From NCBI GenBank assembly GCA_002321395.1, contig DCMK01000027.1, positions 294 to 24,113 on the forward strand: DNA of 23,820 nt, read 5' to 3'. Shown here piece after piece: positions 7,536 to 14,816 of the stretch. The notes below the pieces were generated by a model, which did no database searches, was not told where the DNA came from, and saw only the letters and a program-made list of their open reading frames with translations. The stretch's first letter is position 1; each line of letters opens with the position of its first letter. This stretch comes from Caryophanales bacterium UBA1624. GTDB lineage: Bacteria > Bacillota_I > Bacilli_A > RFN20 > CAG-826. The translations under genes were made by a program, and so were the position numbers.

Positions 7536-8075
7536 TTAATAATTGGCGACGGAGAGCTCGAAATAAGATTGGGGATGGGCGCAGACGGGGCAGATCTTCG
7601 GAGCGAATTTGCCGACGACGATGTGACCGCAGTTGCGGCATTTCCAAACGGCCACGTCCTTGGAGACAAAGACGACGCCTTCTTTGACGTTGGTAAGGAG
7701 CTTCTTATAGCGTTCCTCGTGGTGCTTTTCGATGGCGGCGACCATGCGGAATTTGGCGGCGATTTCCGTGAAGCCCTCTTCTTCGGCGATTTTGGCGAAG
7801 CTGGGATACATTTCGTTCCATTCGTAGCTTTCGCCGTTTGCGGCTTCCTGAAGGTTTTCCTCGGTGGATTTGATATCTCCGCCTTCGAGGTATTTAAACC
7901 ACAACTTGGCGTGTTCTTTTTCGTTGTCGGCGGTTTCCAAGAACAAAGCGGCGATCTGCTCGTACCCTTCTTTCTTGGCTTTGGAGGCGAAGTAGGTGTA
8001 CTTGTTGCGGGCTTGGGATTCGCCTGCGAAGGCTTCCTGCAGGCATTTTTCGGTTTTCGATCCTTTGAGTTCCAT
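7536..8075 (-). CDS. rbr: Rubrerythrin
   Basis: The 179-aa protein is a classical rubrerythrin, a cytoplasmic diiron peroxidase that reduces H2O2 in anaerobes using electrons from its rubredoxin-like domain. The N-terminal four-helix domain carries the diiron ligands as E19, E52-KEH55 and E116-KHH. The C-terminal domain has the FeS4 site, C146-RNC149 and C162-PVC165. Start: ATG 8075 with AAAGGAG 8 nt upstream; the open frame continues upstream to 8432 but that part reads as the antisense of the acyltransferase gene. It follows the acyltransferase by 26 bp and may be read from its own -10 (TATAAT, 8101-8106) as well as from upstream. It ends at the terminator at 7476-7513. Confidence 0.97.
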   Translation of the reverse strand: MELKGSKTEKCLQEAFAGESQARNKYTYFASKAKKEGYEQIAALFLETADNEKEHAKLWFKYLEGGDIKSTEENLQEAANGESYEWNEMYPSFAKIAEEEGFTEIAAKFRMVAAIEKHHEERYKKLLTNVKEGVVFVSKDVAVWKCRNCGHIVVGKFAPKICPVCAHPQSYFELSVANY

Positions 8076-8100
8076 TTTTAATCTCCTTTGAAACAATTTC

Positions 8101-8106
8101 ATTATA
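8101..8106 (-). promoter_or_regulatory. -10 box for rubrerythrin, containing a stop codon
   Basis: On the minus strand a perfect TATAAT contains the TAA stop of the acyltransferase gene (8102-8104). Leader to the rubrerythrin ATG is about 19-25 nt and carries AAAGGAG. No good -35 is seen. Confidence 0.4.
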
Positions 8107-8929
8107 GCGTCTTTTCGTTTTCCGTGTTTTGAGACGCTTGCTTTTCTTTGGGGAGGTAGGCGATGTATTCGATGTTCTCTTCTTCTGCGGAGTAATCCAG
8201 CATGAATTCGTAAACGGCGTCGCGGAGCTGCTTCTTCCGTTCCGGGATGGATTTCTTCATGTCGGGGTAGATGGGCCGGGAGATGTGAACGGTCATCTTG
8301 GGTTTGCGGTGCTTTGAGAACAAAAGGGGCTTCCGATAGGTGGTGCAGAAAGCGATGACGGGGGCGCCGAGAGTGGCGGGATAGATGAAAGAATCGTCGG
8401 GGAAGGGGCGGATGTGGGTGGAATAGGGCCAAATGTGCTTTTCGGGGTAGATGGCGATGGCTCTCTTTTGCTGGTAGCGGTACTTGATGGCTTCCTCGAA
8501 TTCTTCTTTGTGAGCCAGATCGGGGACGGGCAAGCAGCCGAGCATCATGACGATGGTCTTCAGGAAAGGGATGGAAATGGCGTCCGCGTCGGCGATGACG
8601 TAGGAACGCTTCGGATTAGCCAAGAAGCATTGGACGAGCCAGCCGTCAGCGATTTGGGTGTGGTTTCCGTAATAGAAAACGCCGCGGCGGAACAGGGAGC
8701 GGGCGTTCCGCTTCCCTTTCACCTTGACGCCGTATCCAACTTTGCCGACCATCCAAAGGATCGGGAAGGCGATGAAATAATAGACGAAGAAGGAGATGGC
8801 GGTGAAGAAGATGTTGTGTTTATGGACGTAGCGAAAACGCTTGGGGAAATCCTTTTTCTTGATGGATGTCCCGGCGAAATCGTCGTTCAATGGGTCTTCG
8901 TAGTAAACGATTTTTGGTTTTTTCTTCAT
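8102..8929 (-). CDS. 1-acyl-glycerol-3-phosphate acyltransferase-like protein
   Basis: The 275-aa protein resembles the PlsC/LPLAT acyltransferases, which acylate the sn-2 position of lysophosphatidate at the membrane. A hydrophobic segment (about 39-60) precedes the catalytic H-x4-D motif, NHTQIAD with H90 and D95. YPEKHIWP (161-168) takes the place of the family FPEG motif that binds the glycerol phosphate, and GAPVIAFCTTYR is the usual fourth block. The exact acyl donor and acceptor are unknown. Start at ATG 8929 is chosen because upstream in-frame codons run into the tRNA-fMet terminator and gene. No clear ribosome site precedes it. Rubrerythrin follows after 26 bp. Confidence 0.82.
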   Translation of the reverse strand: MKKKPKIVYYEDPLNDDFAGTSIKKKDFPKRFRYVHKHNIFFTAISFFVYYFIAFPILWMVGKVGYGVKVKGKRNARSLFRRGVFYYGNHTQIADGWLVQCFLANPKRSYVIADADAISIPFLKTIVMMLGCLPVPDLAHKEEFEEAIKYRYQQKRAIAIYPEKHIWPYSTHIRPFPDDSFIYPATLGAPVIAFCTTYRKPLLFSKHRKPKMTVHISRPIYPDMKKSIPERKKQLRDAVYEFMLDYSAEEENIEYIAYLPKEKQASQNTENEKTL

Positions 8930-8948
8930 GTTGTCAATGTCGGATTCT

Positions 8949-8977
8949 ATTGTAAGTTTTCTCCCGCATTTGGGCAA
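8949..8977 (-). promoter_or_regulatory. Promoter of the acyltransferase gene
   Basis: On the minus strand TTGCCC (8972-8977), a 17-nt spacer, TACAAT (8949-8954). The expected leader is about 13 nt and has no visible Shine-Dalgarno sequence. Confidence 0.5.
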
Positions 8978-8984
8978 TCGGGCA

Positions 8985-9008
8985 CGAAAAAAGCGCCTTA
9001 GAGGCGCT
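8985..9008 (-). terminator. Terminator of tRNA-fMet
   Basis: On the minus strand AGCGCCT, loop CTA, AGGCGCT (8992-9008), then a T run (complement of 8987-8992). It starts 8 nt after the tRNA CCA. Confidence 0.85.
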
Positions 9009-9016
9009 GAATTCCT

Positions 9017-9093
9017 TGGTTGCGGGGGATGGCTTCGATCCATCGACCTCCAGGTTATGGGCCTGGCGAGCTACCGGGCTGCTCTACCCCGCG
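9017..9093 (-). tRNA. Initiator tRNA-fMet (anticodon CAT)
   Basis: This is a 77-nt cloverleaf with encoded CCA. The C1xA72 mismatch at the end of the acceptor stem (CGCGGGG against CCCCGCA) and A11:U24 in the D-stem (GAGC/GCTC) mark it as a bacterial initiator. Three features are unusual: the anticodon loop is CCCATAA, giving C33 instead of U33; the anticodon stem is CCAGG/CCTGG, so the first of the three G:C pairs is A29:U41; and the T-loop is ATCGAAG, giving A54 instead of T54. It has its own strong promoter and terminator. Confidence 0.95.
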
Positions 9094-9120
9094 ATATACG
9101 CTCCTTTAAGAGCAAGGTAG

Positions 9121-9150
9121 AGTGTACTCGCGATGGAACGGGTTTGTCAA
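9121..9150 (-). promoter_or_regulatory. Promoter of tRNA-fMet
   Basis: On the minus strand a perfect TTGACA (9145-9150), an 18-nt spacer, and TACACT (9121-9126), about 27 nt upstream of the tRNA 5' end. Confidence 0.75.
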
Positions 9151-9200
9151 ACTTTTTCGCAGGGATTCTCCTTACCATGGGTTGGAATGGCGGAGTCTGA

Positions 9201-9995
9201 TCAAAGCTGCAGGCAATCCAAGGCCATCATAGCCACGAAGCCAAGCAGGAAGGACCAGACGCCGAAATGGTCATGGCCCTCGCTCGTCATCTCGGGGATC
9301 ATCTCCTCGGCGATGACATAGAGCATGCATCCGGCGGCGAAGCAAAGGGCCCAGGGCATAATGCCTTGGATGCGCAGGGCGAGGAAAAGCCCAGCAAGGG
9401 CGGCGATGGGTTCGACGGCCCCGGAGAGGACGCCGAAGAGGAAGGCTTTTCCGCTGGAGCCGGTCTCCGTTTTGATGGGCAGGGAGACGACCGCCCCTTC
9501 CGGAATGTTCTGAATGCCGATCCCGATGGCAAGGAGCAAGGCCCCCATCAGCATCGAATCGGGGTTTTGGCTCGCCAAGGCGACGCCAAAAGCGATGCCG
9601 ACGGACAGCCCTTCGGGCACGTTGTGGATCGTGACGGCCAAGAACATCTTCGAGGTTTTCCCCATCCTTTTGGCTGGGATCCCCTCCTCCTTCTTTTCCA
9701 TGTCGTGGAAATGGGGGACGATTTTGTCGACCCCCCAAAGGAAGCCCGCGCCAAGAAGGAGGGAGGTGGCGGCCACGGCGAAGGAAGGCATGTATCCCAC
9801 CTCCGTTTCCAAAGCCGGCTTGATGAGGGAAAAGAAGGAAGCGGAAAGCATCACCCCCGCGGCGAATCCGTTGAAGACTTTGCCAAGGCGAGGGGAGATC
9901 TTCCTTTTTCCCAAAAAGAACACGGAGAATGCACCCAAGGCGGTGCAGAGGAAGATCAATGAGATGCCAATGAGCGGGGTTGTGATTCTGTCCAT
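9201..9995 (-). CDS. ZIP-family metal transporter
   Basis: The 264-aa protein has eight hydrophobic segments and the ZIP signature metal-site helices: HNVPEGL (124-130) in the fourth and QNIPEGA (162-168) in the fifth membrane helix. A short histidine-bearing loop (HFHDMEKKEEG, 95-105) lies between helices 3 and 4, as in ZupT/GufA-type transporters that import Zn2+ and other divalent metals. The ATG at 9995 is taken in preference to the in-frame TTG at 10001. A perfect 6-bp-arm palindrome lies 20 nt upstream and could be the operator of a metal-responsive repressor. The next gene upstream on this strand (GH36) ends in its own hairpin. Confidence 0.93.
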   Translation of the reverse strand: MDRITTPLIGISLIFLCTALGAFSVFFLGKRKISPRLGKVFNGFAAGVMLSASFFSLIKPALETEVGYMPSFAVAATSLLLGAGFLWGVDKIVPHFHDMEKKEEGIPAKRMGKTSKMFLAVTIHNVPEGLSVGIAFGVALASQNPDSMLMGALLLAIGIGIQNIPEGAVVSLPIKTETGSSGKAFLFGVLSGAVEPIAALAGLFLALRIQGIMPWALCFAAGCMLYVIAEEMIPEMTSEGHDHFGVWSFLLGFVAMMALDCLQL

Positions 9996-10014
9996 TTTCA
10001 AGATTCCATCCGAA

Positions 10015-10030
10015 GTTAATTTTTATTAAC
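10015..10030 (-). promoter_or_regulatory. Candidate operator upstream of the ZIP gene
   Basis: GTTAAT-TTTT-ATTAAC is a perfect 6-4-6 palindrome located 20-35 nt before the ZIP start codon, just downstream of a TATAGT that could serve as the -10. Size and place fit a dimeric regulator, plausibly metal-responsive; the regulator is unknown. Confidence 0.5.
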
Positions 10031-10060
10031 TATATGATACAAGCTAATTGGGAAATGAAA

Positions 10061-10087
10061 AGCCGCCCCGCGAGAAAGGGCGAGGCG
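10061..10087 (-). terminator. Terminator of the GH36 gene
   Basis: On the minus strand CCGCC-T-CGC and GCG-G-GGCGG form an 8-bp stem with one mismatch and an 8-nt loop, followed by CTTTTC. The T tract is short. Confidence 0.5.
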
Positions 10088-10104
10088 GAGACGTGGTTTG
10101 GGCG

Positions 10105-12399
10105 TTATTGCTTCTTTTCGAAACGGTATAGCCGCGCGCCGAAGTCCAATATGACGGCGATGCCTTCATTGAGGCCGGTCCCGTTCCATTCTTGGGGCAG
10201 ATACAAGGCGCCGGCGGAAAGGGCTTCGCCGGAAACATCCCCTTCGAATCTCTCCCCTTCCATCCCTTTGCGCTCGGAAAGGAAGTGGATGAGGGCGCCA
10301 TCTTCTTTGACGTGGATGGGGGAAACCATGTTGACCAAACCGCCGAATTTCCGCAAATCGATGATCCTCGGGCGGACTTGGAAATGGTAAATAGCCCCTT
10401 TTTCTCCGTTTAGCTTAGGCAGCCTGCGATAGCCGGGGTTCGGGGTTTGGGCGAAGCGCACGCAGCTTACGAGGATCCTCTCCCCGTCTTGGAGGGATTG
10501 GAACAAAAGCTGCCCGGAGGGGAAATCCTGCAGAAGGCGGTACTCGCCGAATTGGCAGGTTTTCCGGATTTCTTTGTAATAGGCGATCTGGGAGCGGATT
10601 TCCTTTTCCTCCAGGGGGCTGAGCTCTTTGAGGTTGAGCTCATAGCCGAGGACTCCGAAGGAGGCGACGTCGAATTTGTCCGCGAAGCTGGTCTTCCTCA
10701 GGGTTTGATGGGACGTTTTGGCGGAGACGTGGTTGGACATCACGCAGGGGGGATAGCCTTTGACCATGCCTTTTTGGATGATGGCGCGCGAGAAGGAATC
10801 GGTGTTGTCGGAGACCCATCCCGTATCGAAGAAGCAGAACATTCCGAGATCGTTCCTAGAGCCCCCGGAGGCGCAGTTCTCCATCCACAGGGCGGGGAAT
10901 TTTTCGCGGATTCGCCTCAAGAGAGAATAAAGGGCCATGATGTAATCGTGGGCGTAGCTCCCCGATGGGGAGGGGGCGTCGGAGAAGGCGCGGTTGTAAT
11001 CCCATTTGACGAAATCGACGACGCCTTCTTCAAGGAGGGAGCCGATTTTCTGAAACAGGTAGTCGGCGACTTCCTTTTTGGTGAGGTCCAGAAGGAGTTG
11101 GTTCCTCCCTAGGCTAGGGGGGATGCCGGGGGAGGAGATGGCCCAATCCGGATGGGCGAGGAAGAGCTCGCTGTCGGGGGATATGGCCTCAGGCTCCAGC
11201 CAAAGGCCGAAAAGCATCCCTTTTTTGTGGACGAAATCGGAAATCCCCCTTAGGCCATGGGGCAATTTCTTCCGGTTGGCTTCCCAATCGCCCAAGGAGC
11301 AGCGGTCGTTGTCCCTTTTCCCGAACCAACCATCGTCCAGGACGAAGCATTCCACTCCCAAGGAGGCCGCTTTGCCGGCCAAGGAGCGGAGCTTGGGTTC
11401 GTCGAAATCGAAATATGTGGCTTCCCAATTGTTGTAGACGATGGGCCGAGGGATGCCGACATGGGATTCGGGGAGGAGGCAGGAGCGGATGAAGCGATGG
11501 AAGGAGGAGGTCATCTCCGATTCGCTATCCCCATGGGACAAAACAGCAAGCGGGGAGGAGAAGCTCTCCCCCGGGGCGAGGGGGTAAAGGAAATTCTCCG
11601 AGTCGATGCCGCAGGAAATGCGGGCGAAGCCCATCGGCGAGGTTTGCAGGATTTCTTCGTGATCCCCCGAGTAAAGGAGGTTGAAGCCGTAGCATTCCCC
11701 GCTTTGGGCTTGGACGTAAAAGAAGGGGTTGTGCAGATCCGAGGAGGATCCGGCGCTGGAATGGAGGGAGGTGATCGCAGAGGTCAGGGGGATGCTTTCT
11801 TCGTGGAATTCGTCGATCCACCCGCCGCGGAAGATATGCAGAACAAGCGTTGGGTCAAGCAAAGAAAGGGAGAAGGAAGAGAAGCGCCGGATGCGGTAGG
11901 AGAAGGTCCCTTCGTTGATGATTTTCGCATACCTGCCTAAGACGTTTTGCCCTTCGAAGGTCAGATAATGGAGCTCCAATTTCAGGGAGTTTGCCTCGTC
12001 TTCCAGGGTCAATATGAGCTCTTGCTCGACGTTCCTAGGCCAGGGATACCCTTCCGGGGGGAGAGGGCGATCTTCGATGCGCGAGGAGGATAAGCGGAAG
12101 TCCACGGGGGTCGGACTCCCCCCTTCCAAAAGGAGAGATGGGGTCAGGAAATCCCCTTTGGTTTGGGTGGAGGTTTCCAAAGGAAGGAAGGAAAGCGAAC
12201 AGGAGGGCTCCTCTTTGGAGTAGCATACGGCCCGACCGGGAAGCAGGGTTGGGCGGAAAAGCGACCCTGCTACGCCATCCCCGATGGAGCTTCCATAATA
12301 ATCGAGGATCGGCTTCCCAATGGGGAGGAAGCTGATCAAATAGGAAGAAGTCCCGAAGGAAAGCAAATAGGAGCGGTCTATTTTTTGGATCATGGCCAT
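10105..12399 (-). CDS. Alpha-galactosidase, glycoside hydrolase family 36
   Basis: The 764-aa protein is full length for a bacterial GH36 enzyme: an N-terminal beta-sandwich (to about residue 310), a TIM barrel, and a C-terminal beta domain. Hallmarks are IVYNNWEATYFDFDE at the barrel start, FVLDDGWFG, GLWLEPEAISPDS, the nucleophile Asp in VKWDYN (D467), ENCASGGSRND, and the acid/base Asp in WVSDNTD (D531). It releases terminal alpha-1,6-galactose from oligosaccharides such as raffinose-type sugars. No signal peptide, hence cytoplasmic. The start at 12399 (MAMIQKID) is supported by AAAAGGTG 8 nt upstream; the longer in-frame start at 12435 is not. It is divergent from the GH2 gene, and the 55-bp region between them carries a 21-bp palindrome. 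Confidence 0.95.
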   Translation of the reverse strand: MAMIQKIDRSYLLSFGTSSYLISFLPIGKPILDYYGSSIGDGVAGSLFRPTLLPGRAVCYSKEEPSCSLSFLPLETSTQTKGDFLTPSLLLEGGSPTPVDFRLSSSRIEDRPLPPEGYPWPRNVEQELILTLEDEANSLKLELHYLTFEGQNVLGRYAKIINEGTFSYRIRRFSSFSLSLLDPTLVLHIFRGGWIDEFHEESIPLTSAITSLHSSAGSSSDLHNPFFYVQAQSGECYGFNLLYSGDHEEILQTSPMGFARISCGIDSENFLYPLAPGESFSSPLAVLSHGDSESEMTSSFHRFIRSCLLPESHVGIPRPIVYNNWEATYFDFDEPKLRSLAGKAASLGVECFVLDDGWFGKRDNDRCSLGDWEANRKKLPHGLRGISDFVHKKGMLFGLWLEPEAISPDSELFLAHPDWAISSPGIPPSLGRNQLLLDLTKKEVADYLFQKIGSLLEEGVVDFVKWDYNRAFSDAPSPSGSYAHDYIMALYSLLRRIREKFPALWMENCASGGSRNDLGMFCFFDTGWVSDNTDSFSRAIIQKGMVKGYPPCVMSNHVSAKTSHQTLRKTSFADKFDVASFGVLGYELNLKELSPLEEKEIRSQIAYYKEIRKTCQFGEYRLLQDFPSGQLLFQSLQDGERILVSCVRFAQTPNPGYRRLPKLNGEKGAIYHFQVRPRIIDLRKFGGLVNMVSPIHVKEDGALIHFLSERKGMEGERFEGDVSGEALSAGALYLPQEWNGTGLNEGIAVILDFGARLYRFEKKQ

Positions 12400-12410
12400 A
12401 GTGTAGCACC

Positions 12411-12431
12411 TTTTCTTTCTAGGAAAGAAAA
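12411..12431. promoter_or_regulatory. Palindromic operator candidate in the GH36/GH2 divergent promoter
   Basis: TTTTCTTTC and GAAAGAAAA are perfect 9-bp arms around TAG. The site abuts the ribosome site of GH36 on one side and covers the -35 position of GH2 on the other, so one protein could control both genes. Confidence 0.6.
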
Positions 12432-12442
12432 ACAAATCCTCT

Positions 12443-12448
12443 TACAAT
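12443..12448 (+). promoter_or_regulatory. -10 box of the GH2 gene
   Basis: TACAAT ends 6 nt before the ATG at 12455, placing the expected transcription start on the A of the start codon. The -35 position (about 12420-12425) does not match consensus and lies inside the palindrome. Confidence 0.5.
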
Positions 12449-12454
12449 TAGGGC

Positions 12455-14773
12455 ATGGCAAAGCAGCAATACATCAACTTCGATTGGTCTTTCTTCCCCG
12501 GTTATGAGGAAAGCTATTTGGATTCGATGCCTCCCCAGGCGATCAAGGTCGATCTGCCCCACAACGTGAAGGCGCTCCCCTACCACTACTTCGATGAGGG
12601 CGAATACCAAGGGCTTTTCACCTACGAGAAGATCTTCGACGATGAGAACCCATGCTTCCCGGTGAAGTTCCTTCATTTCGATGGGGTCATGCTTCAGATG
12701 CAGGTTTACCTGAATGGGATGAATCTGGGGCATTTCGTCTCCGGATACCTCCCCGTGGACATCGACGTCAGCAAGCTGATCAAAGAAAAAGGCAATCGTT
12801 TGCTCGTCATCGTGGACAGCCGCGAGGACAAAAGCATCCCGCCTTTCGGGGATTTGGTGGACTACATGACCTTCGGGGGGATCTATCGGAAGGTCAGCCT
12901 CATCTCCCACCCCTCTTCCTACGTCTCCTCTTTGTTCATCAAGGCGGACATGGATGGGCATTTGGAGGTGAAGACGAGCCTCGCCAACCCGAATCCCGAG
13001 CTGAAGGTGAGCCATATCCTTTACCGCGGGGATAAGGTGGAAGCGGAGTTCTTGGGAGAAGTGTTGGACCTATCCTCGCCCCATTTATGGACCTTGGACG
13101 ACCCCTACCTCTATACTCTGAAGACGATCTACGGGGACGATGAGAGGATCGACAACGTCGGCTTCCGCAGCGCCGTCTTCACCCCCGAGGGTTTCTTCCT
13201 GAACCGCGTCAAAACCAAGATCATCGGAGTCAACCGGCATCAGACCTACCCCTATTTCGGGGCCGCCGCGCCGGATTCGCTGCAAAGGGATGATGCGAAT
13301 ATCATCAAATTTGGATTGGGCGCCAATTTGGTCCGCACCTCCCACTATAGCGACGACGAATCCTTTTTGGACCAATGCGACCGCATCGGGCTTCTTTTGG
13401 TCGATGAGGTGCCGGGCTGGCAGCACATCGGGACGGAGAAGAAATGGCGCGCCCAGTTGCGCGATTTCTGCTACCGCATGATTCTCAAGGAGAGGAACCA
13501 CCCTTGCTTGGTGGCCTATGGCCTCCGCGTGGACGAGTCCAAAGACGACCACGAACTCTATTCCTCTTTGCAGCAAATCAAGAAAGACCTCGATCCCTCC
13601 CGCCAGTCCTTGGGCGTGCGCTGCTTCAAGCATTCCGAGCTTCTGGAGGACGTCTATGCCTACAACGACTTCGTCTGCGCCGGTTTGAGCAAGGGCCTCG
13701 ACGACCCGAAGACCTACGTCAAGGGCAAGCACCCCGTCTTGGTCAGCGAGAACATGGGCCACACCTTCCCCACCAAGCAAGCCGACACCAACGCCAAACG
13801 CTTGGAGCACGCCCTGCGCCATGCGCGGGTTTTGGACGACTCCTTCTCCCACCCCAACCTCTGCGGCTCGGTCGCTTGGTGTGCCTTCGATTACAACACC
13901 CATAAGGATTTCGGCTCCGGGGACCGGATTTGCTACCACGGCCTCTCCGACATCTTCCGCCTCCCCAAATACGCCGCCTTCCTCTATGCCTCGCAGACGC
14001 TGCCCAACACCTTCTTCGTCGCGGGGAACCTCGATTTGGGCGAAGAGGACGGGAGCTACCTCCGCTTCCCCTACGTCTTCACCGACGCCGATTACGTCGA
14101 GCTTTACCACGGGGGCAAATTCGTTGGGCGCTACTACCCGGACCGGGAGGAGTTCCCCCACTTGCCCCATCCCCCTGTGAAGGTCGACGACTTGCTCGGG
14201 GCCTCCGTCCTTTCCTTGGGCTTCACCGAGAAAGAAGCCTCCGCTTTGCGCGGCCCGGTGATGAAATACGCCTGCAAAGGCCCCGCTTCCTTATCCTTGA
14301 GCGAAAAGCTGACCCTTTACCGAATCGTCAAAAGGCATTTCGCTTCCTTCGAGGAGGGAGCCGCCAAGATCCAGGATCTGATGCTGGGCAGAGGCGAGAA
14401 GGAACGCCCTTTCCTCTTCCGGGGATATAAGAACAAGACCCTCTTCGCCGAGAAGGCGGTCTGCATGTCGCGGAGCTGGCATTATGAGCTGAGCTCCAGC
14501 GCCTCTTCCTTGAAAAACGGGGCCTCCTACGACGCCCTCCGGGTCTCGATCCGGAAAGTGGACCAAAACGGGACCCTCATGACCCAGGGCAACGACGTGC
14601 TCCTTTTGGAAGCGGAGGGCCCGATCCAGATCATGGGCCCAAGCCGGGTGGCCCTCGTCGGCGGGGGCATCTCCGTCTACCTGCGGAGTCTCAGGGTCGA
14701 GGAAAAGCAAAAGGCGGCTTTGAAGATCTACGCGCCCGATCAGGAATTGTCCTTCGACTTGGAAGTCGAATGA
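12455..14773 (+). CDS. Glycoside hydrolase family 2 protein (beta-galactosidase-like)
   Basis: The 772-aa protein has the GH2 order: sugar-binding jelly roll (about 1-165; TFGGIYRKV is the family signature), immunoglobulin-like domain, TIM barrel (about 250-520; GVNRHQ, NLVRTSHY, LLLVDEVPGW), then C-terminal beta domains. The acid/base glutamate is E361 in RNHPCLVAYGLRVDES, and the nucleophile is E432 in VSENMG. The usual Asn before the acid/base Glu is replaced by Asp (D360). No signal peptide. Likely a cytoplasmic beta-galactosidase or related beta-glycosidase; the exact sugar is uncertain because GH2 also contains mannosidases and glucuronidases. No Shine-Dalgarno is visible at proper distance, and the -10 box position suggests a leaderless message. 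It converges on the GPH symporter gene. Confidence 0.9.
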   Translation: MAKQQYINFDWSFFPGYEESYLDSMPPQAIKVDLPHNVKALPYHYFDEGEYQGLFTYEKIFDDENPCFPVKFLHFDGVMLQMQVYLNGMNLGHFVSGYLPVDIDVSKLIKEKGNRLLVIVDSREDKSIPPFGDLVDYMTFGGIYRKVSLISHPSSYVSSLFIKADMDGHLEVKTSLANPNPELKVSHILYRGDKVEAEFLGEVLDLSSPHLWTLDDPYLYTLKTIYGDDERIDNVGFRSAVFTPEGFFLNRVKTKIIGVNRHQTYPYFGAAAPDSLQRDDANIIKFGLGANLVRTSHYSDDESFLDQCDRIGLLLVDEVPGWQHIGTEKKWRAQLRDFCYRMILKERNHPCLVAYGLRVDESKDDHELYSSLQQIKKDLDPSRQSLGVRCFKHSELLEDVYAYNDFVCAGLSKGLDDPKTYVKGKHPVLVSENMGHTFPTKQADTNAKRLEHALRHARVLDDSFSHPNLCGSVAWCAFDYNTHKDFGSGDRICYHGLSDIFRLPKYAAFLYASQTLPNTFFVAGNLDLGEEDGSYLRFPYVFTDADYVELYHGGKFVGRYYPDREEFPHLPHPPVKVDDLLGASVLSLGFTEKEASALRGPVMKYACKGPASLSLSEKLTLYRIVKRHFASFEEGAAKIQDLMLGRGEKERPFLFRGYKNKTLFAEKAVCMSRSWHYELSSSASSLKNGASYDALRVSIRKVDQNGTLMTQGNDVLLLEAEGPIQIMGPSRVALVGGGISVYLRSLRVEEKQKAALKIYAPDQELSFDLEVE

Positions 14774-14781
14774 GCAAACGA

Positions 14782-14816
14782 AAAGCGGGGAGGCACCGGC
14801 TTCCCCGCTTTGTTTT
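14782..14816. terminator. Bidirectional terminator between GH2 and GPH symporter genes
   Basis: AAAGCGGGGA (14782-14791) pairs with TCCCCGCTTT (14802-14811) around a 10-nt loop, with TGTTTT after it on the plus strand and an A/T-rich arm plus CGTTTG on the minus strand. It reaches 2 nt into the end of the symporter gene. Confidence 0.8.

Noticed and set aside
7380..8081. 233-codon open frame on the plus strand opposite rubrerythrin
   Set aside because: Phe/Gly/Val-rich antisense reading of a clear rubrerythrin gene, and it starts inside tRNA-Asp.
8076..8432. N-terminal extension of the rubrerythrin frame
   Set aside because: Reads as an out-of-frame shadow of the acyltransferase gene; the true start has AAAGGAG 8 nt upstream.
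8930..9043. N-terminal extension of the acyltransferase frame
   Set aside because: It would run through the tRNA-fMet terminator and into the tRNA gene.
13085..14170. 361-codon open frame on the minus strand
   Set aside because: Antisense of the GH2 barrel; Val/Gly/Glu-rich composition without domain signal.
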